A DNA stretch of 64,000 nt from Litoditis marina. Taxonomy: Eukaryota > Nematoda > Chromadorea > Rhabditida > Rhabditidae. Position numbers and translations under genes: made by a program. The stretch's first letter is position 1. Every line of letters begins with the position of its first letter. The stretch spans positions 62,001 to 126,000 of the forward strand of contig CAXIWQ010000188.1 in assembly GCA_964036275.1 (NCBI GenBank), read 5' to 3'. This document shows positions 34,489 to 49,300 of this stretch, one piece after another. The notes below the pieces were generated by a model that had not been told where the DNA came from, made no database searches, and saw nothing but the letters and a program-made list of their open reading frames with translations.

Positions 34489-36585
34489 ATGAAGTCGTGT
34501 GTCATGACGTTTTGGCCGTCGAATCATCAATCCGATCAAAATTTCAAACCGGATGTACTATGTCTTCAACATCTCAAGATGATTTCAGGTAGTACATTTT
34601 TTTTTTTATTTCTTCATTGCTTGCTTACATTCTGTTTTAGGATTGGTTGGGAAATCTATGGAACTGGTTCGAATTTGTTTCTTCGATACGGACATCCCAC
34701 ATCCGGAAACTTATTCTGCTGTGGCCAATAGCAACAATGTGAGTTGCTTCGGTTCTCTGTCTAAATTCTTATATGCTTCGCGGTTGCAACTGATAATGAG
34801 AAAAATTGTTTGAAAAAAAACTGAGACGTCGTATTTCATTATTCACAAATTACAGGTGATCAAGTTGGAACCAACCCGGTTTTCTCATTTTTTCTTGAAG
34901 TACGAGGGAAAAACTCAGTCCCGTCGCCTTGTCGAGACGTGCATCGCCACCAATGAAGACAATTCTCTGAATAATTCAAGACCAAAGATTGTGACATTGG
35001 ACAACAAACCTGTGAGACCGAGTGGACTGTTCACGATAATCACAAAGAAGGGAAATCTGGTTGACTTTGTGAGTTCTGAAAAGTGTACCTCATTGCGTCT
35101 CGCGACAGCCCAAAATGTATTTCAGCATTGTGAATAAAGTTAAATTAAGTGATACAGTTTATTGTACATGAAGTGTACTGACATAAATAAACGCATTTTC
35201 AGCTTTTGATCAATCAACCTAGGATGGGAGCATATCGTATGAAAACGAATGATGCCAAAGCAATTATCGGTTTCGAGAAAAAACCGAAAATCGCTCCATC
35301 TCACTATACCGTGTCCTATCATATCGTCGAAGAACGAATTCGAATGAAGTCATTTCAGGTAAACCATTCGAGATGTTTAAACTACTTTACAGTGTTCCAT
35401 CTACACGAATATTTAAATTGTGTTACTTATGTTAACAATATGTTCAAAAAAAATAACGTTTTCGTGATTGTATATGTGTATGATCTACTCCAGAAAGTGA
35501 AGAGTCATTCAGAAGCTCTCAACTTCATCAACGACCTATACGAGAACAACTTGAAGGTTGGTTTTTTTTTTGGTTTAGTTGTCAATCACGGTACCGAGAC
35601 ACACTCGGAGTGCGTCATCTTCATCACATACGAGATGCCTGTTTGACTTGAGTTGTTTATCACCCAAGTTATTGTTGTTTGAATGCGCTCGGAGTGCATC
35701 ACTAAAAAACAATGCCATAATGTTCTGTCTCATATTATTAGGATGCTCCTAATTCCACCAGTGATTAATTCAATCGCAGGTTTGGTTCTCATTTAACATT
35801 GTGAGTTATGACAGATTCTTAAATGAATGTGAATTAGCGTGGCTTTTGAAAAACATGCGATTGTAGGAGAATCGCATCGAAAACGTGACGCCAACCCAAC
35901 AGGAACATTTGAGTATACCGCAAGAATCGGTGATGGAAACCACCGTTGATTGGAACGACAACTATCAGACACATTCCAACAATGGTGGCAGCCAGCTGTA
36001 TGCAGACGACCCTAGCAACGCAGGAACCGAAGAAAATGACGACGACAATCGTTGTTCAGCAGTTCACGATTTGCAGCCTGTCAAGCGCGCTGCATGTCCG
36101 GTATGTTCAGACTGAGGTTGACTCAGAATCATAATTCCATACCCAATTTAACCCAGAAGAGTTTCACACTCAATGATACATTATTCTAGGACACGTTGGA
36201 CGCATCGCCAACGAAAAGGAATCGTCTTGCCAATACTTCTGGCGGTAACAATCGAGGCAAGAGGGCAAATAAGAAGCACACTGAAGCGAAGATAGAGACT
36301 TCAATCGCAACTGCACTCGATACTAGTTCTATGACACGCATCATTGAAAAGGTAGAGCCATTAACAACACGTTTTAATATGTTAAGTTGAGTGTGTTTTG
36401 GTTTGTTGGGGAACATTCAATGATTACAGTTTAACATCAAGCAAATGGTTCCGTCATTCGTGTTGAGACACCATCATCAGAAACATGTGTCAGAAATGGA
36501 GAAGGCGATTTCTACGGGCAGGAAATTGCAACCAAACGGAGAAACGTTTGTGGCAGAGAGAAATAGAAAGGAGAGAGAGATATAA
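34489..36585 (+). CDS. Unrecognised nuclear-type protein, eight exons
   Basis: Exons 34489-34588, 34641-34738, 34856-35068, 35203-35358, 35494-35556, 35867-36100, 36190-36351 and 36430-36585 splice in frame to 393 residues; AATAAA lies at 36617. Residues 1-66 are the least certain, since another frame of exon 1 is also open from 34404 but leads to a stop in exon 2. The middle is mixed strand and helix (RFSHFFLKYEGKTQSRRLVE, YTVSYHIVEERIRMKSF). Exon 6 is acidic and Asn rich. Exons 6-7 hold basic motifs (PVKRAACP, SPTKRNR, RGKRANKKH). The last exon is helical and basic. DVLCLQHLKM in exon 1 faintly recalls an OB-fold strand of POT1-type proteins, too weak to name. Introns hold two single copies of the satellite palindrome. 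Confidence 0.6.
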
Positions 36586-37337
36586 ATAGATACGAGAGGA
36601 AAAATGAGAGAATAATAATAAATATGCCATGTTAATAGTAATCGAGCGGCAACAATCAAAATCATAAAATTAAGACAAACTTATAGTGTTTACAGAAGTT
36701 GTATACGAATTGTAAGTGTAGAAGAAGATATACTGAAAATGATGGAAGCAAGAGCAACATGAAATTGAGGACTATTCCGGTACTCACAAAGAATAATATT
36801 GGTCGAAATCGTAGTAACTTTTCTGTTCTGTGACATAACATATTCAACACTCAATATTTGAACTGGTTCTCACATATCACGCCATAAATTACCATCAACT
36901 ATTTTGTAAAAGTCAATTTCTCAATGAAATCTGCGTTATCTGAAATATACATACAAATTAAACTATTCCACATTCTCTATTGTGTTTGTCCGTTATGTAA
37001 CCACATTTATTGACAAGTTCGACATTCACTTTTGTTCACATTTTTCATGGAAAATCTAGTTGAGAATACAGAATAGAACCTCTGAACAAAATCGGAAAAA
37101 TGGGAACTCACTAAGGCCTTACGCTATATAACAGCACCTGAAATGAAAATTTTCTATGACTCCATACACGTCTGAACAACATCAAGCAATTGTCATAAGC
37201 AGCCCTGTATAAGGCTCTGCAAACTGACAGCTTGCGTGTTCCTACACGTCATAATTGTACAAATAGAAAGTTCTTAGACATAACGACTTCTGGAGAAAAA
37301 ACACTCCAATGTGTAGTTGACGACCGAAAACTAACCA
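36586..37337. other. Spacer with a dispersed repeat
   Basis: AT-rich sequence holding a copy of the 44-bp dispersed repeat at 37188-37232. Just upstream (near 37009) is a stretch related to the insert of the third satellite-2 unit type. It leads into diverged edge monomers. Confidence 0.5.
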
Positions 37338-40300
37338 GCTGGATCAAATCATTAGGTTAACTTACCATGGCACATACATTTCGAAAAGTATGTGGAATTT
37401 GTTGTCTCAGCAAAGTTGGGAGAAATTTAGAAGTAAATACGGTAACACGAGTTTTGCTAAAGTCTTAAGACCTAGGAGTGAGCTTTATCGAGCAACTAGA
37501 TACCTGGCGATGAACTTAGCCCTAATGCGCAAACTTGGCGACAAACAACTGTGATTGTTTACTATACAACCAAACATTGATTGACAAGTCGACAATCACA
37601 TTCATCCCTCTCGTGTATTAATTCACATGTAAGTACGGTGACACTATGTTTGCTAAAGTTTTAAGACCTAAGAGTTTTTCCTATTGAGCAACTAGAAACT
37701 CATCAAGGAACTTAGCTCTACTGTACTCTGGAAATGTCGCACTCTGAGCGCGAAATTGGAGACAAACAACTAACCGAATGGGTCAATGCCCAATAGGGTG
37801 GTGGTGCCGGTGCAGCGCGGTGTCGATCGTGTGGAGAGAGCCAACCGCACCCAGAAGTTGGAATAAGAGCAATGGCTCCCCTCAGAGAGCGCGAGACCAG
37901 CTCCGCCCATCTGAAACGAATAACAATGTCACGTGATCAGTTTCGCAATATTTACCATGGTAAGCACATTTCAAGAAGTCTGTAGATTTTTCTGTCTTAG
38001 CGAAATCAGGGGAAACTAACCTACAAATGAGTACTATGACACTAGGTTTGCTAAAGTTTCGAGACCTAAGCGTTTTTCCTATCGAGCAACTAGAAACTTA
38101 TCAAGGAACTTAGCCCCAATGAACTCTGGAAATGTCGCACTCCGAGCGCGAAATTGGAGACAAACAACTAACCGAATGGGTCAATGCCCGATAGGGTGGT
38201 GGTGCCGGTGCAGCGCGGTGTCGATCGTGTGGAGAGAGCAGCACGAGAGAGCCAACCGCACCCAGTCGTTGGAATAGAAACAATGGCTCCCCTCGGAGAG
38301 CGCGAGACCAGCTCCGCCCCTTTATAATGAATAACAATGTCACGTGATCAGTTTCGCAATATTTACCATGGAAAGTACATTTCGAGAAGTCTGTAGATTT
38401 TCTGTCTCAGCGAAATTGGGGGAATTTGATTTACAAATGAATACGGTGACACTAGGTTTGCTAAAGTCTTAAGACCTAAGCGTTTTTCCTATCGAGCAAC
38501 TAGAAACTCATCAAGGAACTTAGCCCCAATGAAATCTGGAAATGTCGCACTCCGAGCGCGAGATTGGAGACAAGCATTTACCATGGTAAGCAAAGCACAT
38601 TTCAAGAAGTCTGTAGATTTTTCTGTCTCAGCGAAATTAGGGAAAACTAACCTACAAGTGAGTACTATGACACTAGATTTGCTAAAGTTTCGAGACCTAA
38701 GCGTTTTTCCTATCGAGCAACTAGAAACTCATCAAGGGACTTAGCCCCAATGAACTCTGGAAATGTCGCACTCCGAGCGCAAAATTGGAGACAAACAACT
38801 AACCGAATGGGTCAATGCCCGATAGCGTGGTGGTGCCGGTGCAGTGCGGTGTCGATCGTGTGGAGAGAGCCAACCGCACCCAGAAGTTGGAATAAGAGCA
38901 ATGGCTTCCCTCGGAAAGCGCGAGACCAGCTCCGCCCATCTGAAACGAATAACAATGTCACGTGATCAGTTTCGCAATATTTACCATGGTAAGTACATTT
39001 CGAGAAGTCTGTAGATTTTTCTGTCTCAGCGAAATTAGGAGAATTTAATTTAAAAATGAATACGGTGACATTAGGTTTGCTAAAGTCTTAAGACCTAGGA
39101 GTGAGCCCTATCGAGCAACTAGAAACTCATCAAGGAACTTAGCCCCAATGAAATCTGGAAATGTCGCACTCCGAGCGCGGAATTGGAGACAACAACTAAC
39201 CGAATGGGTCAATGCCCGATAGGGTGGTGGTGCCGGTGCAGCGCGGTGTCCATCGTGTGGAGAGAGCAGCACGAGAGAGCCAACCACACCCAGAAGTTGG
39301 AATAGGAGTAATGGCTCCCCTCAGAGAGCGCGAGACCAGCTCCGCCCATCTGAAACGAATAACAATGTCACGTGATCAGTTTCGCAATATTTACCATGGT
39401 AAGTACATTTCGAGAAGTCTGTAGATCTTTCTGTCTCAGCGAAATCGGGGGAATTTGATTTACAAATGTATACGGTGACACTAGGTTTGCTAAAGTCTTA
39501 AGACCTAAGCGTTTTTCCTATTGAGCAACTAGAAACTCATCAAGGAACTTAGCTCTACTGTACTCTGGAAATGTCGCACTCTGAGCGCGAAATTGGAGAC
39601 AACAACTAACCGAATGGGTCAATGCCCGATAGGGTGGTGGTGCCGGTGCAGCGCGGTGTCCATCGTGTGGAGAGAGCAGCACGAGAGAGCCAACCACACC
39701 CAGAAGTTGGAATAGGAGTAATGGCTCCCCTCAGAGAGCGCGAGACCAGCTCCGCCCATCTGAAACGAATAACAATGTCACGTGATCAGTTTCGCAATAT
39801 TTACCATGGTAAGTACATTTCGAGAAGTCTGTAGATCTTTCTGTCTCAGCGAAATTGGGGGAATTTGATTTACAAATGTATACGGTGACACTAGGTTTGC
39901 TAAAGTCTTAAGACCTAAGCGTTTTTCCTATTGAGCAACTAGAAACTCATCAAGGAACTTAGCTCTACTGTACTCTGGAAATGTCGCACTCTGAGCGCGA
40001 AATTGGAAACAAGCATTTACCATGGTAAGCAAAGCACATTTCAAGAAGTCTGTAGATTTTTCTGTCTTAGCGAAATCAGGGGAAACTAACCTACAAATGA
40101 GTACTATGACACTAGGTTTGCTAAAGTTTCGAGACCTAAGCGTTTTTCCTATCGAGCAACTAGAGACTTATCAAGGAACTTAGCCCCAATGAAATCTGGA
40201 AATGTCGCACTCCGAGCGCGGAATTGGAGACAAACAACTAACCGAATGGGTCAATGCCCAATAGGGTGGTGGTGCCGGTGCAGCGCGGTGTCGATCGTGT

Positions 40301-43300
40301 GGAGAGAGCAGCACGAGAGAGCCAACCGCACCCAGTCGTTGGAATAGAAACAATGGCTCCCCTCGGAGAGCGCGAGACCAGCTCCGCCCCTTTATAATGA
40401 ATAACAATGTCACGTGATCAGTTTCGCAATATTTACCATGGTAAGTACATTTCGAGAAGTCTGTAGATTTTTCTGTCTCAGCGAAATTGGGGGAATTTGA
40501 TATACAAATGAATACGGTGACACTAGGTTTGCTAAAGTCTTAAGACCTAAGCGTTTTTCCTATCGAGCAACTAGAAACTCATCAAGGAACTTAGCCCTAA
40601 TGCGCAAACTTGGCGACAAACAACTGTGATTGTTTACTATACAACCAAACATTGATTGACAAGTCGACAATCACATTCATCCCTCTCGTGTATCAATTCA
40701 CATGTAAGTACGGTGACACTAGATTTGCTAAAGTCTTAAGACTCAAGAGTTTTTCCTATCGAGCAGCTAGAAACTTATCAAGGAACTTAGCCCCAATGAA
40801 CTCTGGAAATGTCGCACTCCGAGCGCGAGATTGGAGACAAGCATTTACCATGGTAAGCAAAGCACATTTCAAGAAGTCTGTAGATTTTTCTGTCTCAGCG
40901 AAATTAGGGAAAACTAACCTACAAGTGAGTACTATGACACTAGATTTGCTAAAGTTTCGAGACCTAAGCGTTTTTCCTATCGAGCAACTAGAAACTCATC
41001 AAGGGACTTAGCCCCAATGAACTCTGGAAATGTCGCACTCCGAGCGCAAAATTGGAGACAAACAACTAACCGAATGGGTCAATGCCCGATAGCGTGGCGG
41101 TGCCGGTGCAGTGCGGTGTCGATCGTGTGGAGAGAGCCAACCGCACCCAGAAGTTGGAATAGGAGCAATGGCTTCCCTCGGAAAGCGCGAGACCAGCTCC
41201 GCCCATCTGAAACGAATAACAATGTCACGTGATCAGTTTCGCAATATTTACCATGGTAAGTACATTTCGAGAAGTCTGTAGATTTTTCTGTCTCAGCGAA
41301 ATTAGGAGAATTTAATTTAAAAATGAATACGGTGACATTAGGTTTGCTAAAGTCTTAAGACCTAGGAGTGAGCCCTATCGAGCAACTAGAAACTCATCAA
41401 GGAACTTAGCCCCAATGAAATCTGGAAATGTCGCACTCCGAGCGCGGAATTGGAGACAACAACTAACCGAATGGGTCAATGCCCGATAGGGTGGTGGTGC
41501 CGGTGCAGCGCGGTGTCCATCGTGTGGAGAGAGCAGCACGAGAGAGCCAACCACACCCAGAAGTTGGAATAGGAGTAATGGCTCCCCTCAGAGAGCGCGA
41601 GACCAGCTCCGCCCATCTGAAACGAATAACAATGTCACGTGATCAGTTTCGCAATATTTACCATGGTAAGTACATTTCGAGAAGTCTGTAGATTTTTCTG
41701 TCTCAGCGAAATTAGGGGAATTTAATTTACAAGTGAGTACTATGACACTAGGTTTGCTAAAGTTTCGAGACCTAAGCGTTTTTCCTATCGAGCAACTAGA
41801 AACTTATCAAGGAACTTAGCCCCAATGAACTCTGGAAATGTCGCACTCCGAGCGCGAAATTGGAGACAAACAACTAACCGAATGGGTCAATGCCCGATAG
41901 GGTGGTGGTGCCGGTGCAGCGCGGTGTCGATCGTGTAAAGAGAGCAGCACGAGAGAGCCAACCGCACCCAGTCGTTGGAATAGAAACAATGGCTCCCCTC
42001 GGAGAGCGCGAGACCAGCTCCGCCCCTTTATAATGAATAACAATGTCACGTGATCAGTTTCGCAATATTTACCATGGAAAGTACATTTCGAGAAGTCTGT
42101 AGATTTTCTGTCTCAGCGAAATTGGGGGAATTTGATTTACAAATGAATACGGTGACACTAGGTTTGCTAAAGTCTTAAGACCTAAGCGTTTTTCCTATCG
42201 AGCAACTAGAAACTCATCAAGGAACTTAGCCCCAATGAAATGTGGAAATGTCGCACTCCGAGCGCGAGATTGGAGACAAGCATTTACCATGGTAAGCAAA
42301 GCACATTTCAAGAAGTCTGTAGATTTTTCTGTCTCAGCGAAATTAGGGAAAACTAACCTACAAGTGAGTACTATGACACTAGATTTGCTAAAGTTTCGAG
42401 ACCTAAGCGTTTTTCCTATCGAGCAACTAGAAACTCATCAAGGGACTTAGCCCCAATGAACTCTGGAAATGTCGCACTCCGAGCGCAAAATTGGAGACAA
42501 ACAACTAACCGAATGGGTCAATGCCCGATAGCGTGGTGGTGCCGGTGCAGTGCGGTGTCGATCGTGTGGAGAGAGCCAACCGCACCCAGAAGTTGGAATA
42601 GGAGCAATGGCTTCCCTCGGAGAGCGCGAGACCAGCTCCGCCCATCTGAAACGAATAACAATGTCACGTGATCAGTTTCGCAATATTTACCATGGTAAGC
42701 AAAGTACATTTCAAGAAGTCTGTAGATTTTTCTGTCTTAGCGAAATCAGGGGAAACTAACCTACAAATGAGTACGGTGACACTAGGTTTGCTAAAGTCTT
42801 AAGACCTAAGCGTTTTTCCTATTGAGCAACTAGAAACTCATCAAGGAACTTAGCTCTACTGTACTCTGGAAATGTCGCACTCTGAGCGCGAAATTGGAGA
42901 CAACAACTAACCGAATGGGTCAATGCCCGATAGGGTGGTGGTGCCGGTGCAGCGCGGTGTCCATCGTGTGGAGAGAGCAGCACGAGAGAGCCAACCACAC
43001 CCAGAAGTTGGAATAGGAGTAATGGCTCCCCTCAGAAAGCGCGAGACCAGCTCCGCCCATCTGAAACGAATAACAATGTCACGTGATCAGTTTCGCAATA
43101 TTTACCATGGTAAGTACATTTCGAGAAGTCTGTAGATCTTTCTGTCTCAGCGAAATTGGGGGAATTTGATTTACAAATGTATACGGTGACACTAGGTTTG
43201 CTAAAGTCTTAAGACCTAAGCGTTTTTCCTATTGAGCAACTAGAAACTCATCAAGGAACTTAGCTCTACTGTACTCTGGAAATGTCGCACTCTGAGCGCG

Positions 43301-46300
43301 AAATTGGAAACAAGCATTTACCATGGTAAGCAAAGCACATTTCAAGAAGTCTGTAGATTTTTCTGTCTTAGCGAAATCAGGGGAAACTAACCTACAAATG
43401 AGTACTATGACACTAGGTTTGCTAAAGTTTCGAGACCTAAGCGTTTTTCCTATCGAGCAACTAGAGACTTATCAAGGAACTTAGCCCCAATGAAATCTGG
43501 AAATGTCGCACTCCGAGCGCGGAATTGGAGACAAACAACTAACCGAATGGGTCAATGCCCAATAGGGTGGTGGTGCCGGTGCAGCGCGGTGTCGATCGTG
43601 TGGAGAGAGCCAACCGCACCCAGAAGTTGGAATAGGAGCAATGGCTTCCCTCGGAAAGCGCGAGACCAGCTCCGCCCATCTCAAACGAATAACAATGTCA
43701 CGTGATCAGTTTCGCAATATTTACCATGGTAAGTACATTTCGAGAAGTCTGTAGATTTTTCTGTCTCAGCGAAATTAGGAGAATTTAATTTAAAAATGAA
43801 TACGGTGACATTAGGTTTGCTAAAGTCTTAAGACCTAGGAGTGAGCCCTATCGAGCGACTAGAAATTCATCAAGGAACTTAGCCCCAATGAACTCTGGAA
43901 ATGTCGCACTCCGAGCGCGAAATTGGAGACAAACAACTAACCGAATGGGTCAATGCCCGATAGGGTAATGGTGCCGGTGCAGCGCGGTGTCCATCGTGTG
44001 GAGAGAGCAGCACGAGAGAGCCAACCACACCCAGAAGTTGGAATAGGAGCAATGGCTCCCCTCAGAGAGCGCGAGACCAGCTCCGCCCATCTGAAACGAA
44101 TAACAATGTCACGTGATCAGTTTCGCAATATTTACCATGGTAAGCACATTTCAAGAAGTCTGTAGATTTTTCTGTCTTAGCGAAATCAGGGGAAACTAAC
44201 CTACGAATGAGTACTATGACACTAGGTTTGCTAAAGTTTCGAGACCTAAGCGTTTTTCCTATCGAGCAACTAGAAACTTATCAAGGAACTTAGCCCCAAT
44301 GAACTCTGGAAATGTCGCACTCCGAGCGCGAAATTGGAGACAAACAACTAACCGAATGGGTCAATGCCCGATAGGGTGGTGGTGCCGGTGCAGCGCGGTG
44401 TCGATCGTGTGGAGAGAGCCAACCACACCCAGACGTTGGAATAGGAGCAATGGCTCCCCTCAGAGAGCGCGAGACCAGCTCCGCCTATCTGAAACGAATA
44501 ACAATGTCACGTGATCAGTTTCGCAATATTTACCATGGAAAGTACATTTCGAGAAGTCTGTAGATTTTTCTGTCTCAGCGAAATTGGGGGAATTTGATTT
44601 ACAAATGAATACGGTGACACTAGGTTTGCTAAAGTCTTAAGACCTAGGAGTGAGCCCTATCGAGCGACTAGAGACTCATCAAGGAACTTAGCCCCAATGA
44701 ACTCTGGACATGTCGCACTCCGAGCGCGAAATTGGAGACAAACAACTAACCGAATGGGTCAATGCCCGATAGGGTGGTGGTGCCGGTGCAGCGCGGTGTC
44801 GATCGTGTGGAGAGAGCCAACCACACCCAGACGTTGGAATAGGAGCAATGGCTCCCCTCAGAGAGCGCGAGACCAGCTCCGCCTATCTGAAACGAATAAC
44901 AATGTCACGTGATCAGTTTCGCAATATTTACCATGGAAAGTACATTTCGAGAAGTCTGTAGATTTTTCTGTCTCAGCGAAATTGGGGGAATTTGATTTAC
45001 AAATGAATACGGTGACACTAGGTTTGCTAAAGTCTTAAGACCTAGGAGTGAGCCCTATCGAGCGACTAGAGACTCATCAAGGAACTTAGCCCCAATGAAC
45101 TCTGGACATGTCGCACTCCGAGCGCGAAATTGGAGACAAACAACTAACCGAATGGGTCAATGCCCGATAGGGTGGTGGTGCCGGTGCAGCGCGGTGTCGA
45201 TCGTGTGGAGAGAGCCAACCACACCCAGACGTTGGAATAGGAGCAATGGCTCCCCTCAGAGAGCGCGAGACCAGCTCCGCCTATCTGAAACGAATAACAA
45301 TGTCACGTGATCAGTTTCGCAATATTTACCATGGAAAGTACATTTCGAGAAGTCTGTAGATTTTTCTGTCTCAGCGAAATTGGGGGAATTTGATTTACAA
45401 ATGAATACGGTGACACTAGGTTTGCTAAAGTCTTAAGACCTAGGAGTGAGCCCTATCGAGCAGCTAGAAACTCATCAAGGAACTTAGCCCCAATGAACTC
45501 TGGACATGTCGCACTCCGAGCGCGAAATTGGAGACAAACAACTAACCGAATGGGTCAATGCCCGATAGGGTGGTGGTGCCGGTGCAGCGCGGTGTCGATC
45601 GTGTGGAGAGAGCCAACCACACCCAGACGTTGGAATAGGAGCAATGGCTCCCCTCAGAGAGCGCGAGACCAGCTCCGCCTATCTGAAACGAATAACAATG
45701 TCACGTGATCAGTTTCGCAATATTTACCATGGAAAGTACATTTCGAGAAGTCTGTAGATTTTTCTGTCTCAGCGAAATTGGGGGAATTTGATTTACAAAT
45801 GAATACGGTGACACTAGGTTTGCTAAAGTCTTAAGACCTGAGAGTTTTTCCTCTCGAGCAACTAGAAACTCATCAAGGAACTTAGCCCCAATGAAATCTG
45901 GAAATGTCGCACTCCGAGCGCGGAATTGGAGACAAACAACTAACCGAATGGGTCACTGTTCGATAGGGTGGTGGTGCCGGTGCAGCGCGGTGTCGATCGT
46001 GTGGAGAGAGCCAACCGCACCCAGAAGTTGGAATAGGAGCAATGGCTCCCCTCAGAGAGCGCGAGACCAGCTCCGCCCATCTGAAACGAATAACAATGTC
46101 ACGTGATCAGTTTCGCAATATTTACCATGGTAAGTACATTTCGAGAAGTCTGTAGATTTTTCTGTCTCAGCGAAATTAGGGGAATTTAATTTACAAGTGA
46201 GTACTATGACACTAGGTTTGCTAAAGTTTCGAGACCTAAGCGTTTTTCCTATCGAGCAGCTAGAAACTCATCAAGGAACTTAGCCCCAATGAAATCTGGA

Positions 46301-49300
46301 AATGTCGCACTCCGAGCGCGGAATTGGAGACAAACAACTAACCGAATGGGTCAATGCCCAATAGGGTGGTGGTGCCGGTGCAGCGCGGTGTCGATCGTGT
46401 GGAGAGAGCAGCACGAGAGAGCCAACCGCACCCAGTCGTTGGAATAGAAACAATGGCTCCCCTCGGAGAGCGCGAGACCAGCTCCGCCCCTTTATAATGA
46501 ATAACAATGTCACGTGATCAGTTTCGCAATATTTACCATGGTAAGTACATTTCGAGAAGTCTGTAGATTTTTCTGTCTCAGCGAAATTGGGGGAATTTGA
46601 TATACAAATGAATACGGTGACACTAGGTTTGCTAAAGTCTTAAGACCTAAGCGTTTTTCCTATCGAGCAACTAGAAACTCATCAAGGAACTTAGCCCTAA
46701 TGCGCAAACTTGGCGACAAACAACTGTGATTGTTTACTATACAACCAAACATTGATTGACAAGTCGACAATCACATTCATCCCTCTCGTGTATCAATTCA
46801 CATGTAAGTACGGTGACACTAGGTTTGCTAAAGTTTCGAGACCTAAGCGTTTTTCCTATCGAGCAACTAGAAACTTATCAAGGAACTTAGCCCCAATGAA
46901 CTCTGGAAATGTCGCACTCCGAGCGCGAAATTGGAGACAAACAACTAACCGAATGGGTCAATGCCCGATAGGGTAATGGTGCCGGTGCAGCGCGGTGTCC
47001 ATCGTGTGGAGAGAGCAGCACGAGAGAGCCAACCACACCCAGAAGTTGGAATAGGAGCAATGGCTCCCCTCAGAGAGCGCGAGACCAGCTCCGCCCATCT
47101 GAAACGAATAACAATGTCACGTGATCAGTTTCGCAATATTTACCATGGTAAGCACATTTCAAGAAGTCTGTAGATTTTTCTGTCTTAGCGAAATCAGGGG
47201 AAACTAACCTACAAATGAGTACTATGACACTAGGTTTGCTAAAGTTTCGAGACCTAAGCGTTTTTCCTATCGAGCAACTAGAAACTTATCAAGGAACTTA
47301 GCCCCAATGAACTCTGGAAATGTCGCACTCCGAGCGCGAAATTGGAGACAAACAACTAACCGAATGGGTCAATGCCCGATAGGGTGGTGGTGCCGGTGCA
47401 GCGCGGTGTCGATCGTGTGGAGAGAGCAGCACGAGAGAGACAACCGCACCCAGTCGTTGGAATAGAAACAATGGCTCCCCTCGGAGAGCGCGAGACCAGC
47501 TCCGCCCCTTTATAATGAATAACAATGTCACGTGATCAGTTTCGCAATATTTACCATGGAAAGTACATTTCGAGAAGTCTGTAGATTTTCTGTCTCAGCG
47601 AAATTGGGGGAATTTGATTTACAAATGAATACGGTGACACTAGGTTTGCTAAAGTCTTAAGACCTAAGCGTTTTTCCTATCGAGCAACTAGAAACTCATC
47701 AAGGAACTTAGCCCCAATGAAATCTGGAAATGTCGCACTCCGAGCGCGAGATTGGAGACAAGCATTTACCATGGTAAGCAAAGCACATTTCAAGAAGTCT
47801 GTAGATTTTTCTGTCTCAGCGAAATTAGGGAAAACTAACCTACAAGTGAGTACTATGACACTAGATTTGCTAAAGTTTCGAGACCTAAGCGTTTTTCCTA
47901 TCGAGCAACTAGAAACTCATCAAGGGACTTAGCCCCAATGAACTCTGGAAATGTCGCACTCCGAGCGCGGAATTGGAGACAAACAACTAACCGAATGGGT
48001 CAATGCCCAATAGGGTGGTGGTGCCGGTGCAGCGCGGTGTCCATCGTGTGGAGAAAGCAGCACGAGAGAGCCAACCGCACCCAGTCGTTGGAATAGGAGC
48101 AATGGCTCCCCTCGGAGAGCGCGAGACCAGCTCCGCCCATCTGAAACGAATAACAATGTCACGTGATCGGTTTCGCAATATTTACCATGGTAAGTACATT
48201 TCGAGAAGTCTGTAGATTTTTCTGTCTCAGCGAAATTAGGGGAAACTAACCTACAAGTGAGTACTATGACACTAGGTTTGCTAAAGTTTCAAGACCTAGG
48301 AATGAGCCCTATCGAGCGACTAGAGACTCATCAAGGAACTTAGCCCCAATGAAATCTGAAAATGTCGCACTCCGAGCGCGGAATTGGAGACAAACAACTA
48401 ACCGAATGGGTCAATGCCCGATAGGGTGGTGGTGCCGGTGCAGCGCGGTGTCCATCGTGTGGAGAGAGCAGCACGAGAGAGCCAACCGCACCCAGAAGTT
48501 GGAATAGGAGCAATGGCTCCCCTCAGAGAGCGCGAGACCAGCTCCGCCCATCTGAAACGAATAACAATGTCACGTGATCAGTTTCGCAATATTTACCATG
48601 GTAAGTACATTTCGAGAAGTCTGTAGATCTTTCTGTCTCAGCGAAATTGGGGGAATTTGATTTACAAATGAATACGGTGACACTAGGTTTGCTAAAGTTT
48701 TAAGACCTAAGAGTTTTTCCTATTGAGCAACTAGAAACTTATCAAGGAACTTAGCTCTACTGTACTCTGGAAATGTCGCACTCTGAGCGCGAAATTGGAA
48801 ACAAGCATTTACCATGCTAAGCAAAGCACATTTCAAGAAGTCTGTAGATTTTTCTGTCTCAGCGAAATTAGGGGAAACTAACCTACAAGTGAGTACTATG
48901 ACACTAGATTTGCTAAAGTTTCGAGACCTGAGCGTTTTTCCTATCGAGCAACTAGAGACTCATCAAGGAACTTAGCCCCAATGAAATCTGAAAATGTCGC
49001 ACTCCGAGCGCGGAATTGGAGACAAACAACTAACCGAATGGGTCAATGCCCGATGGGGTGGTGGTGCCGGTGCAGCGCGGTGTCCATCGTGTGGAGAGAG
49101 CAGCACGAGAGAGCCAACCGCACCCAGAAGTTGGAATAGGAGCAATGGCTCCCCTCAGAGAGCGCGAGACCAGCTCCGCCCATCTGAAACGAATAACAAT
49201 GTCACGTGATCAGTTTCGCAATATTTACCATGGTAAGTACATTTCGAGAAGTATGTAGATCTTTCTGTCTCAGCGAAATTGGGGGAATTTGATTTACAAA

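Noticed and set aside
34404..34730. Alternative frame of the first two exons of the eight-exon gene
   Set aside because: It looks protein-like but stops in exon 2 and cannot join exon 3, whereas the ATG at 34489 gives one continuous frame.
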